This document shows positions 6,508 to 14,692 of a DNA stretch of 24,970 nt, one piece after another; positions within the stretch are counted from its first letter, which is position 1; each line of letters begins with the position of its first letter. The stretch lies in assembly GCA_028139285.1 (NCBI GenBank), contig JAOINI010000011.1, positions 1 through 24,970 on the forward strand, given 5' to 3'. Both the position numbers and the translations under genes were made by a program. The stretch is from Candidatus Pelagibacter sp. Its GTDB lineage: Bacteria; Pseudomonadota; Alphaproteobacteria; Pelagibacterales; Pelagibacteraceae. Below the pieces are notes generated by a model, which saw only the letters and a list, made by a program, of their open reading frames with translations, had not been told where the DNA came from and ran no database searches.

Positions 6508-7730
6508 TTAAAAATTTTTTTCCAAACAAAACTGCATTATATGCCCTAGTAGCTGCTTGCTTTGTTGTTTGCACTACAATGGGAGTTAGACAAACATTTG
6601 GACTTTACTCAAGCGAATTTGAGACAACAGCTGGAACATCAAATACTGAATTTGGATTAGCGATCGCCGTCCATGCAATATTTTGGGGAATCTTTACTCC
6701 AGTTTTTGGTAGGATTTCAGATAGATTAGGTGGATACGTAGTAATAGTTCCAGCTTTAATTTTTTACTCAATCGCGATGCTGCTTATGGGTAACAACTAT
6801 GTTTCTGGCATGTGGCTACAAATTAATCTTGGTTTATTTGTTGGTTTAGGTTTAGCTGGAGCAGCTGGAACCATTCTAACACCAATGATCTCAAAACATT
6901 TTCCAAATGAAAATAGAAGTAAAGCCGCAGGTATTGTTACTGCATGCGGAGGCTTAGGTATGTTTATTTTTCCAATATTATCTACTTTGTTTAAAAATAT
7001 TTCTACCTGGCAGATGTCTTTTATAATATTTTCTATAATTTTATTTTTGATGTGTATACCTGGTCTTTTTGTAAAATTACCTCAAAATAACACTACAGCT
7101 ATTAATTCTAACATAGACAATCGAAGTTTAAGTGAAGTCTTAAAAGAGTCATTTGCACATAGTGGTTTTAGATTATTAATTCTTGGATTTTTTGTGTGCG
7201 GTTTTCAAATTACTTTAATAGCAACCCATGTTCCGAGATATGTTCAAGATAAAGGTCTAGCAGACTGGACGGGAATGGCGATTTTGGCTTTGATAGGTTT
7301 TTTTAATATTATAGGAACACTTGTGATGGGCTATTTAGGTGATAAATACAGCAAAAAAATACTTTTGAGTGGATTATATTTTTTAAGAGGAATAACTTTA
7401 ATATTATTTATTTTCCTACCAGCCTCAAATTTATCCGCAGTCTTATTTGGAACTTCTTTCGGATTGTTATGGCTTGCAACTGTTCCCGCAACGAATGGAA
7501 TAGTAGCTCAAATTTTTGGAACAAAAAATTTATCACTCTTATTCGGAATAGTATTTTTAAACCATCAATTAGGATCATTTTTGGGTGCGTATTTAGGCGG
7601 TTATTTCTATGATCAGTTTGGAAGTTTTGATTACGCTTGGTACTTAGCAATAGTCCTATCTTTCATAGCTACAGCTTTACATTTACCAATTGATGAAAGA
7701 CCGATAGCGGCTGTGGATAAAACTATCTAA
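6504..7730 (+). CDS. MFS transporter, monocarboxylate/oxalate-formate antiporter-like
   Basis: A 408-aa inner-membrane protein with about twelve hydrophobic helices. The MFS motif A equivalent is FGRISDRLGGYVVIVP after helix 2, and its second-half counterpart is GYLGDKYSKK. The N-terminal GVRQTFGLYSSEFE and the LNHQLGSFLGAYLGGYFYD segment in the second half are typical of the monocarboxylate and oxalate/formate branch. The substrate is not known. Start is the GTG at 6504, which overlaps the metC stop by 4 nt. Coupling to metC could mean export or import of a C-S lyase substrate or product such as a small carboxylate; that is speculation. Confidence 0.82.
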   Translation: MIKNFFPNKTALYALVAACFVVCTTMGVRQTFGLYSSEFETTAGTSNTEFGLAIAVHAIFWGIFTPVFGRISDRLGGYVVIVPALIFYSIAMLLMGNNYVSGMWLQINLGLFVGLGLAGAAGTILTPMISKHFPNENRSKAAGIVTACGGLGMFIFPILSTLFKNISTWQMSFIIFSIILFLMCIPGLFVKLPQNNTTAINSNIDNRSLSEVLKESFAHSGFRLLILGFFVCGFQITLIATHVPRYVQDKGLADWTGMAILALIGFFNIIGTLVMGYLGDKYSKKILLSGLYFLRGITLILFIFLPASNLSAVLFGTSFGLLWLATVPATNGIVAQIFGTKNLSLLFGIVFLNHQLGSFLGAYLGGYFYDQFGSFDYAWYLAIVLSFIATALHLPIDERPIAAVDKTI

Positions 7731-7751
7731 GGTTGTATTTTGAGTCTCAAA

Positions 7752-7773
7752 GTGAATCAAAAGTGAATCAAAA
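7752..7773. repeat. Two exact tandem copies of an 11-bp unit upstream of the CADD-like gene
   Basis: GTGAATCAAAA occurs at 7752-7762 and again at 7763-7773. A partial third copy (GTGAAC) follows at 7775-7780. The spacing is about one helical turn. It lies about 100 nt before the start codon at 7872. It could be an operator, or chance in AT-rich DNA. Confidence 0.5.
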
Positions 7774-7871
7774 CGTGAACATTTAATAGGTTACAACTTA
7801 AAATTGTGGATAATTTTTTTATTTAATCATTAGGTTTCTTTTTATATGCTCAAAGTAACAAAGGAGCAAAA

Positions 7872-8540
7872 ATGTTTTCAACTGAGCTAGGAAAAAAATT
7901 AGACAAATATCATTTATTAAAACATCCATTTTATCAAATTTATTGGAACGAAGGAAAGTTAAACAGAGAAATAATCAAAGACTACGCTGAGCAATATTAT
8001 CAGCATGTCAAAGCATTTCCTAGATACATAAGCGCAACTCATTCAATTTGTGAGGATATTGAAAAAAGAAGAATTCTTTTGGAAAATTTACAGGACGAGG
8101 AAAATAAAGATGGCGATCATCCAAAATTGTGGAAAAATTTCGCTAAAGCTCTCGGAGCCGACGAAGTAAAAATCGAAAATACAAAGCTAGATTGGTTTAC
8201 AAAAGATATGATTGACAACTTTTTTGCTCAAGCAAGAAAATCATATGCGGAAGGTTTGGCATCATTATATACCTATGAGAGACAAATCCCTGAAATTGCA
8301 GAAACAAAAATACAAGGTTTAAAGAAATTTTACGGAGTAAACTCAAAAGAGGGACTAGAATTTTTTGAGGCGCATAAATCAGCTGATGTAATTCATAGAG
8401 CAGAATGTGAAAAACTTTTAGATAGCTTAAGCACTGATGAGCAAAAAAAGGCAGAAAATGCATCTTTATTGACTGCAAGATATCTGTGGAATTTCCTAAG
8501 TGGCATGGTTTCAAAACATAAATTGCAAGCAGCCGCCTAG
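7872..8540 (+). CDS. CADD-family PqqC/TenA-like protein, probable self-sacrificing p-aminobenzoate synthase
   Basis: A 222-aa helical heme-oxygenase-fold protein that can be aligned nearly end to end with Chlamydia CADD as I recall it. CADD makes p-aminobenzoate for folate from one of its own tyrosines using a dimetal centre. The metal ligands appear conserved: Glu76 (QDEEN), His83 (DGDHPKLW), Glu136 (YTYERQIP), His168, Asp172 and His175 (AHKSADVIH). The Tyr21 in HPFYQIYW matches the sacrificed tyrosine, and Lys146 in AETKIQGL matches the proposed amino donor. TenA thiaminase II is less likely because its cysteine motif is absent. The ATG has a good Shine-Dalgarno sequence (AAAGGAGC). Upstream lie 141 nt with tandem repeats, so it probably has its own promoter. 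Confidence 0.8.
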   Translation: MFSTELGKKLDKYHLLKHPFYQIYWNEGKLNREIIKDYAEQYYQHVKAFPRYISATHSICEDIEKRRILLENLQDEENKDGDHPKLWKNFAKALGADEVKIENTKLDWFTKDMIDNFFAQARKSYAEGLASLYTYERQIPEIAETKIQGLKKFYGVNSKEGLEFFEAHKSADVIHRAECEKLLDSLSTDEQKKAENASLLTARYLWNFLSGMVSKHKLQAAA

Positions 8541-8555
8541 TTTCTAAAGTCTTGA

Positions 8556-8561
8556 TTGACA
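8556..8561 (+). promoter_or_regulatory. Consensus -35 box upstream of the TauE/SafE gene
   Basis: TTGACA lies 36 nt before the ATG at 8598. At a 17-nt spacing the -10 would be TACCTA (8579-8584); a better hexamer TATGAT (8583-8588) is 21 nt away. Small inverted arms ACCTA/TAGGT (8580-8597) overlap this site. Confidence 0.35.
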
Positions 8562-8597
8562 ATTTTGATTAAGAAGATTACCTATGATTAATTAGGT

Positions 8598-9686
8598 ATG
8601 GAAATTTATCTTCCAATTGTACAAGTCCACATAGATGTAATTTTTATTTTATTTGTCAGCTTCGCTGTAGGAGTTTTGTCTGGTTTATTTGGGGTCGGTG
8701 GTGGTTTTTTAATGACTCCATTTTTAATTTTTCTAGGAATCCCTCCAGTTTATGCTGTGCCAAATGAGATAAATAATATTCTAGCGACATCTGTATCTGG
8801 ATCAATGACCCATTGGTTTAAAAACACATTAGATTACAAAATGGGTTTAATGATAATTATAGGAGGGACAGTTGGCACGGTGCTTGGAATTATCACTTTT
8901 ACTTTTTTTAAGGAAACAGGCAAATTAAGTTTAATAATTTCATTGTCTTACATGTATCTTCTTGCAATTATAGGAACTTTGATGCTCATAGAGGGTGCGA
9001 GCGAAATTGATGCAGCTAGAAAAAAAATAATTTTAAAAAAAAAACTTCACACACATTACTGGATACATGGTCTTCCTTTAAAATTAAGATTCCCAAAATC
9101 CAGACTTTATGAAAGTGCTTTCACACCAATACTTCTTGGTGTAATTGTGGGTTTTGTAGCAGCATTAATTGGAGTAGGAGGTGCATTTTTGATGGTACCG
9201 GCAATGATCTACCTAATAGGTATGCCAATGAATTTAATTCCAGGAACTTCTTTATTTGTGACAGTATTTATAAGCGCACTTGTAACTGTGTTACACGCTT
9301 TTCAATATGGTTCAATTGACCTAGTTTTAGTTATTGTTTTAGTAGTAGGATCAATCGTTGGCGTACAGGTTGGTCAAAAAATTGGTCAGTATCTCAACAG
9401 CTCTCATTTAAAAACTCTGTTTGCAATGCTATTATGTTCAGTCGCAATTGCTATTGCATATGATACATTTTTTTATGAAGGAGTTAGAAAATTAAAAGAA
9501 ACTGAAATTGTAAGCTTTGAAAATATGAATTTTTTTTCCAAATATATTTCTAAACTTTCTGATAGCAATCCACTTCTTTACGGATCATTAGCAATTTTAC
9601 TAGCGATTATTCTTGGGATTATAGGCGCAGGAAGCAGGCAATTATTAAGTAAATATAAACATATCTTCTTAATCCAAAAAAAATAA
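8598..9686 (+). CDS. TauE/SafE (TSUP) family permease
   Basis: A 362-aa membrane protein made of two homologous halves. Each half opens with the family repeat: GLFGVGGGFLMTPFLIFLGIPP near residues 31-52, and ALIGVGGAFLMVPAMIYLIGMP after residue 190. About eight to nine helices are visible, with a C-terminal extra helix (GSLAILLAIILGIIGAGS). TSUP proteins move sulfite, sulfoacetate or other organosulfur anions across the inner membrane; this one's substrate is unknown. The usual alphaproteobacterial partner, a TIGR02186 protein, is not next to it. Instead an SxtJ-type gene follows 18 nt later, with a TGAGG ribosome site, so transcription may continue into the carbamoyltransferase cassette. Confidence 0.85.
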   Translation: MEIYLPIVQVHIDVIFILFVSFAVGVLSGLFGVGGGFLMTPFLIFLGIPPVYAVPNEINNILATSVSGSMTHWFKNTLDYKMGLMIIIGGTVGTVLGIITFTFFKETGKLSLIISLSYMYLLAIIGTLMLIEGASEIDAARKKIILKKKLHTHYWIHGLPLKLRFPKSRLYESAFTPILLGVIVGFVAALIGVGGAFLMVPAMIYLIGMPMNLIPGTSLFVTVFISALVTVLHAFQYGSIDLVLVIVLVVGSIVGVQVGQKIGQYLNSSHLKTLFAMLLCSVAIAIAYDTFFYEGVRKLKETEIVSFENMNFFSKYISKLSDSNPLLYGSLAILLAIILGIIGAGSRQLLSKYKHIFLIQKK

Positions 9687-9704
9687 AAAATATGAGGAAA
9701 ATTC

Positions 9705-10085
9705 ATGAATAAAAAATCTTCGAACAAAAGTTTTGGAGTATTATTTTTTATTGTTTTTTTAGGAGTTGGATTGTGGCCAATTACCAAAGAAAATAGTCCA
9801 AATGTTTATTTAATATTAATTGGTGTCATTTTTTTAATTTTAGGATTATTAAATTCAAAAATACTATCTCCTCTTAATTCAATTTGGATCAAATTTGGGG
9901 AAACATTAGGTAAAATAATTGCACCCTTAGTAATGGCAATAGTTTTTTTTATTATTTTAACACCAATTAGTTTAATTGTAAGACTTTCCGGAAAAGATTT
10001 GTTAGGTCTTAAGTTTTCAAAAGAAATAAAAACTTATTGGATTAAAAGAAAAAAAAATTTAGGCTCAATGAATAAACAATTCTAA
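9705..10085 (+). CDS. SxtJ-family membrane protein
   Basis: A 126-aa protein with hydrophobic helices at about 10-26, 34-50 and 73-95. The stretches SFGVLFFIVFLGVGLWPI and LNSIWIKFGETLGKIIAPLVM, then LTPISLIVRLSGKDLLGLKF, fit the SxtJ family named after a gene of unknown function in the saxitoxin cluster. In many bacteria SxtJ-type genes sit with a DUF5989 microprotein and a NodU-type carbamoyltransferase, exactly as here. The ATG is preceded by TGAGGAAAATTC. It likely forms a membrane partner for the carbamoyltransferase; this is inferred from the conserved order only. Confidence 0.78.
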   Translation: MNKKSSNKSFGVLFFIVFLGVGLWPITKENSPNVYLILIGVIFLILGLLNSKILSPLNSIWIKFGETLGKIIAPLVMAIVFFIILTPISLIVRLSGKDLLGLKFSKEIKTYWIKRKKNLGSMNKQF

Positions 10086-10089
10086 CTGG

Positions 10090-10242
10090 ATGATTGAATT
10101 TTTAAAAGAATTTTGGGAATTTTTAAGAGAAAGAAAAAAATATTGGTTATTACCAATAATACTTGTCCTGGCTTTATTCGGAATTTTAATTGTTTTAAGC
10201 CAAGGTTCAGCAGTAGCACCTTTTATTTATACAATTTTTTAA
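10090..10242 (+). CDS. DUF5989 microprotein (SxtK-like)
   Basis: A 50-aa protein that starts at the ATG at 10090, 4 nt after the SxtJ-type stop, and ends at TAA 10240-10242, directly abutting the next start. The N-terminus MIEFLKEFWEFLRERKKYWL is an amphipathic basic helix, followed by one transmembrane span (LLPIILVLALFGILIVL) and a short tail ending APFIYTIF. Both the pattern and the position between an SxtJ-type gene and a carbamoyltransferase fit the DUF5989/SxtK family. Function is unknown; a membrane anchor or small subunit is the natural guess. Confidence 0.8.
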   Translation: MIEFLKEFWEFLRERKKYWLLPIILVLALFGILIVLSQGSAVAPFIYTIF

Positions 10243-12078
10243 GTGACATCTATACTTGGCATATCAGCTTTTTATCATGACAGTGCGGCGGCGTTAATTA
10301 TAGATGGAGATATTGTTGCTGCAGCGCAGGAGGAAAGATTCTCAAGAAAAAAACATGATGCGAGATATCCTATTAATGCTGTTAATTTTGTATTAAATGA
10401 AGGGCGTTTAAAATTAAGTGACATAGACCATATAGTTTTCTTTGAAAAGCCATTCTTAAAGTTTGAGAGACTTCTCGAAACTTATATGGCTTTTGCACCT
10501 AAAGGATTCAAATCATTTAGTTTATCGATGCCCATTTGGCTAAGAGAAAAATTATTTCAAAAAAAATTTCTTTTCGACAATCTTAAACTTCATGATGAAA
10601 AATTTAATGACATCAATAAGATCAAGTTTTCTGAGCATCATTACAGTCATGCAGCTAGTGCATTTTATCCATCTCCATTTAAGGAAGCTATAGTTTTAAC
10701 ATTAGATGGAGTCGGAGAGTGGGCAACAACTACAGTAGCAGTGGGAAAAGAAAACAAATTAAATATGATTAAAGAAATACATTTTCCTCACTCTTTAGGA
10801 TTACTTTATTCAGCATTTACCTACTATACAGGTTTTAAAGTAAATAGCGGAGAGTATAAAGTGATGGGTTTAGCTCCTTATGGGAAACCAAAGTACAAAG
10901 AAACAATTATTAAAGAATTAATAGATTTAAAAGAAGATGGTTCTTTTAAATTGAATATGAAATATTTTAATTATGCAACAGGTTTAACTATGACTAACAA
11001 AAAATTTTCTGATTTATTTGGCCAACCTGTGAGAGATCCTAAAAAAGACTTATTAACAGAATTTCATATGGATATAGCCTCCTCTATACAAGCAGTGACC
11101 GAGGAGATTGTATTAAAATTAACTAGAAATATTGCACAAGAGTATAAAATAAAAAATTTATGTTTGGCTGGTGGGGTGGCTTTAAATTGTGTTGCCAATG
11201 GTAAAATTTTGAGAGAAAAATATTTTGAAGATTTATGGATACAACCAGCAGCTGGCGATGCAGGAGGATCTTTGGGCGCAGCTTTAGCTTATTGGTACCG
11301 AGAATTAGATAAACCAAGAAAAGATTTTAAAGATAAAATGAAAGGTTCATATTTAGGCCCTCGCCATGAATCAAGTTTTATAGAGAAAAACTTAAAATCT
11401 TTAAAAGCAGTTTATAAAGAGAAGATATCGTCAGAAATTTCCCTAATAGTTGCTAAAGAGCTTGCAAACAGTAAAACCGTTGGCTGGTTTCAAGGAAGAA
11501 TGGAATTTGGACCAAGAGCTTTAGGCGCTCGTTCAATTTTAGCTGACCCAAGATCAGAAAAAATGCAAAAGGAATTAAATTTAAAAATAAAGTTTAGAGA
11601 GAGCTTTCGTCCTTTTGCGCCCTCAGTTTTGAGGGAAGATGTTAAGGATTGGTTTGAGCTGAATTATGATAGTCCATACATGCTTTTAGTTTCTGATGTC
11701 AAAAAAGAAAAACAAATTACTATGTCAGAAAAAGATAATAAATTATTCGGAATTGATAAATTAAATATTAAAAGATCATCAATACCTGCTATTACCCATG
11801 TAGATTACTCTGCTAGAATTCAGACTGTCCATAAAGAAACTAACCCAAAATATTATGATCTAATCAATGAGTTTAAGAAAATTACTAATTGCCCAGTTCT
11901 TGTAAATACCTCTTTTAACGTCCGTGGTGAACCAATAGTTTGCAGTGTAGAGGATGCATTTAATTGTTTTATGGGAACTAATTTAGATGTTTTAGTAATT
12001 GAAAATTTTATTCTTTTTAAAGAAGATCAAGATAAATCTTTATTAAAAGACTATAAAAATAAGTTTGAGCTAGACTAA
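10243..12078 (+). CDS. NodU/CmcH/SxtI-type O-carbamoyltransferase
   Basis: A 611-aa cytoplasmic enzyme that should transfer a carbamoyl group from carbamoyl phosphate, via carbamoyl-AMP, to a hydroxyl of a sugar or other acceptor. The N-terminal actin-like domain starts LGISAFYHDSAAALI (His12) and has the metal-binding HHYSH at 132-136 and LTLDGVGEW. The LAGGVALNCVANGKI segment follows. The C-terminal domain has FQGRMEFGPRALGARSILADPR for carbamoyl phosphate binding and VNTSFNVRGEPIV. Length fits NodU and SxtI. Start is the GTG at 10243, immediately after the DUF5989 stop. Given the surface-glycan genes further on, a polysaccharide acceptor is more likely than a toxin, but the acceptor is not shown. 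Confidence 0.88.
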   Translation: MTSILGISAFYHDSAAALIIDGDIVAAAQEERFSRKKHDARYPINAVNFVLNEGRLKLSDIDHIVFFEKPFLKFERLLETYMAFAPKGFKSFSLSMPIWLREKLFQKKFLFDNLKLHDEKFNDINKIKFSEHHYSHAASAFYPSPFKEAIVLTLDGVGEWATTTVAVGKENKLNMIKEIHFPHSLGLLYSAFTYYTGFKVNSGEYKVMGLAPYGKPKYKETIIKELIDLKEDGSFKLNMKYFNYATGLTMTNKKFSDLFGQPVRDPKKDLLTEFHMDIASSIQAVTEEIVLKLTRNIAQEYKIKNLCLAGGVALNCVANGKILREKYFEDLWIQPAAGDAGGSLGAALAYWYRELDKPRKDFKDKMKGSYLGPRHESSFIEKNLKSLKAVYKEKISSEISLIVAKELANSKTVGWFQGRMEFGPRALGARSILADPRSEKMQKELNLKIKFRESFRPFAPSVLREDVKDWFELNYDSPYMLLVSDVKKEKQITMSEKDNKLFGIDKLNIKRSSIPAITHVDYSARIQTVHKETNPKYYDLINEFKKITNCPVLVNTSFNVRGEPIVCSVEDAFNCFMGTNLDVLVIENFILFKEDQDKSLLKDYKNKFELD

Positions 12079-12079
12079 T

Positions 12080-12868
12080 TTAGTTGAGCACAGAAGCAGG
12101 GTCTAACTTTACTTCAAACCAATTCAGCCTTATATCTAGATGCGGACCAGTTGCTCTGCCACTTTGTCCTAGAGTTCCGACAATTTCACCTTTCTTAACT
12201 TTTTGACCCTTCTTTACATTTATATCCTTCATGTGCATATACAAAGTACTCACGCCATGGCCATGATCGAAAATGATTGTCCCACCTGTAAAGTACATAT
12301 CATTTGCTACTAAAGTGACAACTCCATCCATCATGGATTTAACTGGAGTACCTTCTGGAGCATGAAAATCAATACCATAGTGAGGTCTTCTTGGTTTACC
12401 ATTTAAAATTCTCTGGCTGCCGTAAACTCCTGTAATAATATATTTATCAATAGGGTAAATAAATTTATCTTTAAAAAATACTAATTTACTATCGATAGAT
12501 CTAGCTTTGCCAATTAAAACATTATCTTTTTTAATTCTCTCATAAACTTCTGGTGGAGGTGTTACCTGTTTTGGTGGTAGACCATCAATTCTTTGTATTT
12601 TATATTTTCTCTTAAAAACCTTTTTTTCAATTAACTTAGTTTCTTTTCCAGTTTTTACTTTAATTAAAACATTATTTTTCCTATCTCTATCTAATCCAAA
12701 AGCAAAATATCCGTCATTTGAAACTCTTACTTTTCTATCATCAATAAATACTTTTGAATTTGGATCTGTTTTTCCCAAGATAAAAGAACCTTGTTTAAAA
12801 TCTCCCAAAAATTCAACTGCGTGAGAAATATTAAATATAAATAAGAAAAATATTATAAATTTACTCAT
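12080..12868 (-). CDS. Secreted M23 family metallopeptidase
   Basis: A 262-aa protein with an N-terminal signal peptide (MSKFIIFFLFIFNISHA). A beta-rich domain follows, and then a LytM/M23 catalytic domain in the last 120 residues. Zinc-site motifs are present: HYGIDFHAPEGTPV (first His and Asp), HGHGVSTLYMHM (His pair), and GPHLDIRLNW, the usual GPHLH position with Asp in place of the last His, as is common in this subgroup. M23 enzymes cut peptidoglycan cross-bridges in the periplasm or activate amidases. The start overlaps the TerC-like stop by 4 nt. It is convergent with the carbamoyltransferase with a 1-nt gap, leaving no room for a separate terminator. Confidence 0.85.
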   Translation of the reverse strand: MSKFIIFFLFIFNISHAVEFLGDFKQGSFILGKTDPNSKVFIDDRKVRVSNDGYFAFGLDRDRKNNVLIKVKTGKETKLIEKKVFKRKYKIQRIDGLPPKQVTPPPEVYERIKKDNVLIGKARSIDSKLVFFKDKFIYPIDKYIITGVYGSQRILNGKPRRPHYGIDFHAPEGTPVKSMMDGVVTLVANDMYFTGGTIIFDHGHGVSTLYMHMKDINVKKGQKVKKGEIVGTLGQSGRATGPHLDIRLNWFEVKLDPASVLN

Positions 12869-13437
12869 AATAGAATTTTTAAATCTTCATATATTAATTG
12901 GATAGCTACGATGAGAATTGCAAATAATCCAACCCAACTAATCCAAGAATATTTTTTAATTAATTTAGCAGTATAGTTTGCTGCAAAAGCCATTAATAAA
13001 ATAGATAAACCTAAGCCAAAAGCAAGAAGTGTATAGTGGTCTTTAGCTGCACCAGCCACACCTAATACATTATCCAAACTCATCGTTATATCTGCAAGAA
13101 TTACTGTAAAAATTGCTTTTTTGAGATTTGAGTTGTCAACCTCAATATTTTTTTCTTCAATTTTTTTTTTAATCACATCTCTATAAAGTTTGTAGCAAAT
13201 ATAAAGTAATAAAATTCCACCGATTAACCTTAAACCAGAGATTTGTAATAAATAGGCAGTAATGAAAGTAAAAAGAATTCTTAGTACTACAGCTCCACCG
13301 ATACCCCAAAAAATAATTTTTTTTCTGTTTGAGACATCAAATTTTGAAGCAACCATTCCAATAATTATTGCATTATCACCTGCTAGCACCAGGTCTATTA
13401 AGATGATTTCTATCAATATAATTAGTTGCTCTGTCAT
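12865..13437 (-). CDS. TerC family (YjbE-type) integral membrane protein
   Basis: A 190-aa membrane protein with about six to seven helices. Both TerC half-motifs are visible: IDLVLAGDNAIIIGMV at residues 14-29 and DITMSLDNVLGVAGAA at about 115-130, each carrying the paired Asp/Asn residues of the family. Related YjbE and Alx proteins export manganese or act in metal homeostasis; the metal here is not shown. No yybP-ykoY-like riboswitch was seen in the 25-nt divergent gap before the crotonase gene, so control would have to be at the promoter. The 4-nt overlap with the M23 peptidase indicates an operon. Confidence 0.85.
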   Translation of the reverse strand: MTEQLIILIEIILIDLVLAGDNAIIIGMVASKFDVSNRKKIIFWGIGGAVVLRILFTFITAYLLQISGLRLIGGILLLYICYKLYRDVIKKKIEEKNIEVDNSNLKKAIFTVILADITMSLDNVLGVAGAAKDHYTLLAFGLGLSILLMAFAANYTAKLIKKYSWISWVGLFAILIVAIQLIYEDLKILL

Positions 13438-13462
13438 TATGAAATTTATATTCTATTAATTT

Positions 13463-14221
13463 ATGAACTATAAAAATATTAAAGTAGAAAAGCGAGAAAA
13501 TTACGCAATTATTGAAATTGCTAACAATAAAAATAATAGTTTAGATCAAAAAACCCTAAATGAAATTGGAGATGCAACCAAAGATTTGAATAAAGTTAAA
13601 GAAATAAGATGTATTGGTTTAATTGGAAGTTCAAAGTTCTTTTCACCTGGGGCTGATATAAAAGAACTTGAAAAACTTGACTCCAAAAAAGCGAAAAAAC
13701 AAAAACTTTTTTCAAAGGTTGATGATTTACAAAAAATTAATATTCCTATTATTTCATTTGTTGAGGGATATGCTTTAGGAGGAGGCTTTGAATTGGCCCT
13801 TTCTAGCGATATAATTTTTGCAAGTTCCGAAGCGAAATTTGGATTACCTGAAATCAATTTAGGATTAATTCCAGGTATTGGCGGTACACAAAAAACAAAA
13901 AAATTTACTTCAAATCAAAATATTAAATATTTAGCAATGTCAGGAGAAATTATTGATGCTGAGACTGCAATGAAGTATGGAATTGTTTCACAGGTTATTC
14001 CTAAGGAAAATTTTAAAGAATTTACTCTAAACTTTTTAAATACAATCTCGTCGAAGCCAAAAAAGTCACTTCAAGTAATTAAAAATTTGGTTAATTCAGA
14101 GGATAATTTAAAAAAATCTTTAATAAAAGAGAGACAAGAGTTTTACAAATTGCTTGATAGTGAAAATAAAAAAATTGGAATAAAAAGTTTTCTTAATAAA
14201 ACAAAGCCTAATTGGAAATAA
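13463..14221 (+). CDS. Enoyl-CoA hydratase/isomerase (crotonase) family protein
   Basis: A 252-aa crotonase. The oxyanion-hole segments are FSPGADIKELEK and GYALGGGFELAL. Both catalytic glutamates of true hydratases appear to be present: the Glu in GGGFELA and the Glu in GLPEINLGLIPGIGGTQ. Hydration of a trans-2-enoyl-CoA is therefore the likely reaction, though the chain length and pathway are open. It stands alone: no thiolase, acyl-CoA dehydrogenase or 3-hydroxyacyl-CoA dehydrogenase is beside it. The C-terminus is short and basic. The gene is divergent from the TerC-like gene with a 25-nt gap. Confidence 0.85.
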   Translation: MNYKNIKVEKRENYAIIEIANNKNNSLDQKTLNEIGDATKDLNKVKEIRCIGLIGSSKFFSPGADIKELEKLDSKKAKKQKLFSKVDDLQKINIPIISFVEGYALGGGFELALSSDIIFASSEAKFGLPEINLGLIPGIGGTQKTKKFTSNQNIKYLAMSGEIIDAETAMKYGIVSQVIPKENFKEFTLNFLNTISSKPKKSLQVIKNLVNSEDNLKKSLIKERQEFYKLLDSENKKIGIKSFLNKTKPNWK

Positions 14222-14295
14222 ATCATCTTCAAGTTGTAGACAATTTGCATACCTGTAATTAAATTTTAACATAGTTAAATTATTCTTATTTTAAT

Positions 14296-14301
14296 TAAGA
14301 T
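14296..14301 (+). promoter_or_regulatory. -10-like hexamer before the six-gene small-protein operon
   Basis: TAAGAT ends 6 nt before the ATG at 14308, which has no Shine-Dalgarno sequence; this is the same spacing as at recX, metC and the transaminase. The match to consensus is only partial. The rest of the 86-nt gap is AT-rich with no other clear signal. Confidence 0.3.
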
Positions 14302-14307
14302 TAAGTT

Positions 14308-14691
14308 ATGAAATTTAAATTTATTTTAATTGCAACTCTATTATTTATGGGCTCAGCGATAGCTGCGGGACATATAACAAAAGCTCAAAAAGAAAAAACA
14401 ATAGAGTGCCTAGGACATTATAGTGCTACAGCTGTTTTGCCCGCAGAAACTATTGAAGTAAAAAATATGGAATTAGCTTTAGCTTCAGTAAAAGTTATAA
14501 GAGATTACCTTGCATCCGAGGGTGTTAAAGATGATGAGATGAACAAAGGTATGAATGCTTATGTAGACAAAGTTTATGGAAAGCCTTTTGATAAAGCTAA
14601 AAATGGTGAGTGTAACAAATTCATTTATAAGCAAATTAAGGGTTCAGAGGAAAAAATCGAAAAATTATCAAGAACTATTTACGCGGGTTAA
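14308..14691 (+). CDS. Small secreted protein, first gene of the small-protein operon
   Basis: A 127-aa protein with a clear signal peptide (FILIATLLFMGSAIAAG, cleavage probably near residue 20). The mature part is about 107 residues, mostly helical and charged. It has two cysteines, in KTIECLGHYSA and NGECNKFIY, which could form a disulfide in the periplasm. I do not recognise a family. It is followed after 1 nt by the DUF1330 gene. Its lack of a ribosome site, compared with good sites in the downstream genes, suggests it heads the transcript. Confidence 0.7.
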   Translation: MKFKFILIATLLFMGSAIAAGHITKAQKEKTIECLGHYSATAVLPAETIEVKNMELALASVKVIRDYLASEGVKDDEMNKGMNAYVDKVYGKPFDKAKNGECNKFIYKQIKGSEEKIEKLSRTIYAG

Positions 14692-14692
14692 T

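Noticed and set aside
7872..8540. TenA thiaminase II or PqqC
   Set aside because: No TenA-type catalytic cysteine context and no pqq genes nearby; the YERQIP, Tyr21 and Lys146 pattern fits the CADD branch better.
8197..8562. Minus-strand frame of 121 codons opposite the CADD-like gene
   Set aside because: Antisense to a strongly conserved protein; no ribosome site and no family features.
10243..12078. Evidence for saxitoxin production
   Set aside because: Only the carbamoyltransferase trio is present; no sxtA-type polyketide synthase, amidinotransferase or other tailoring genes are in the window.
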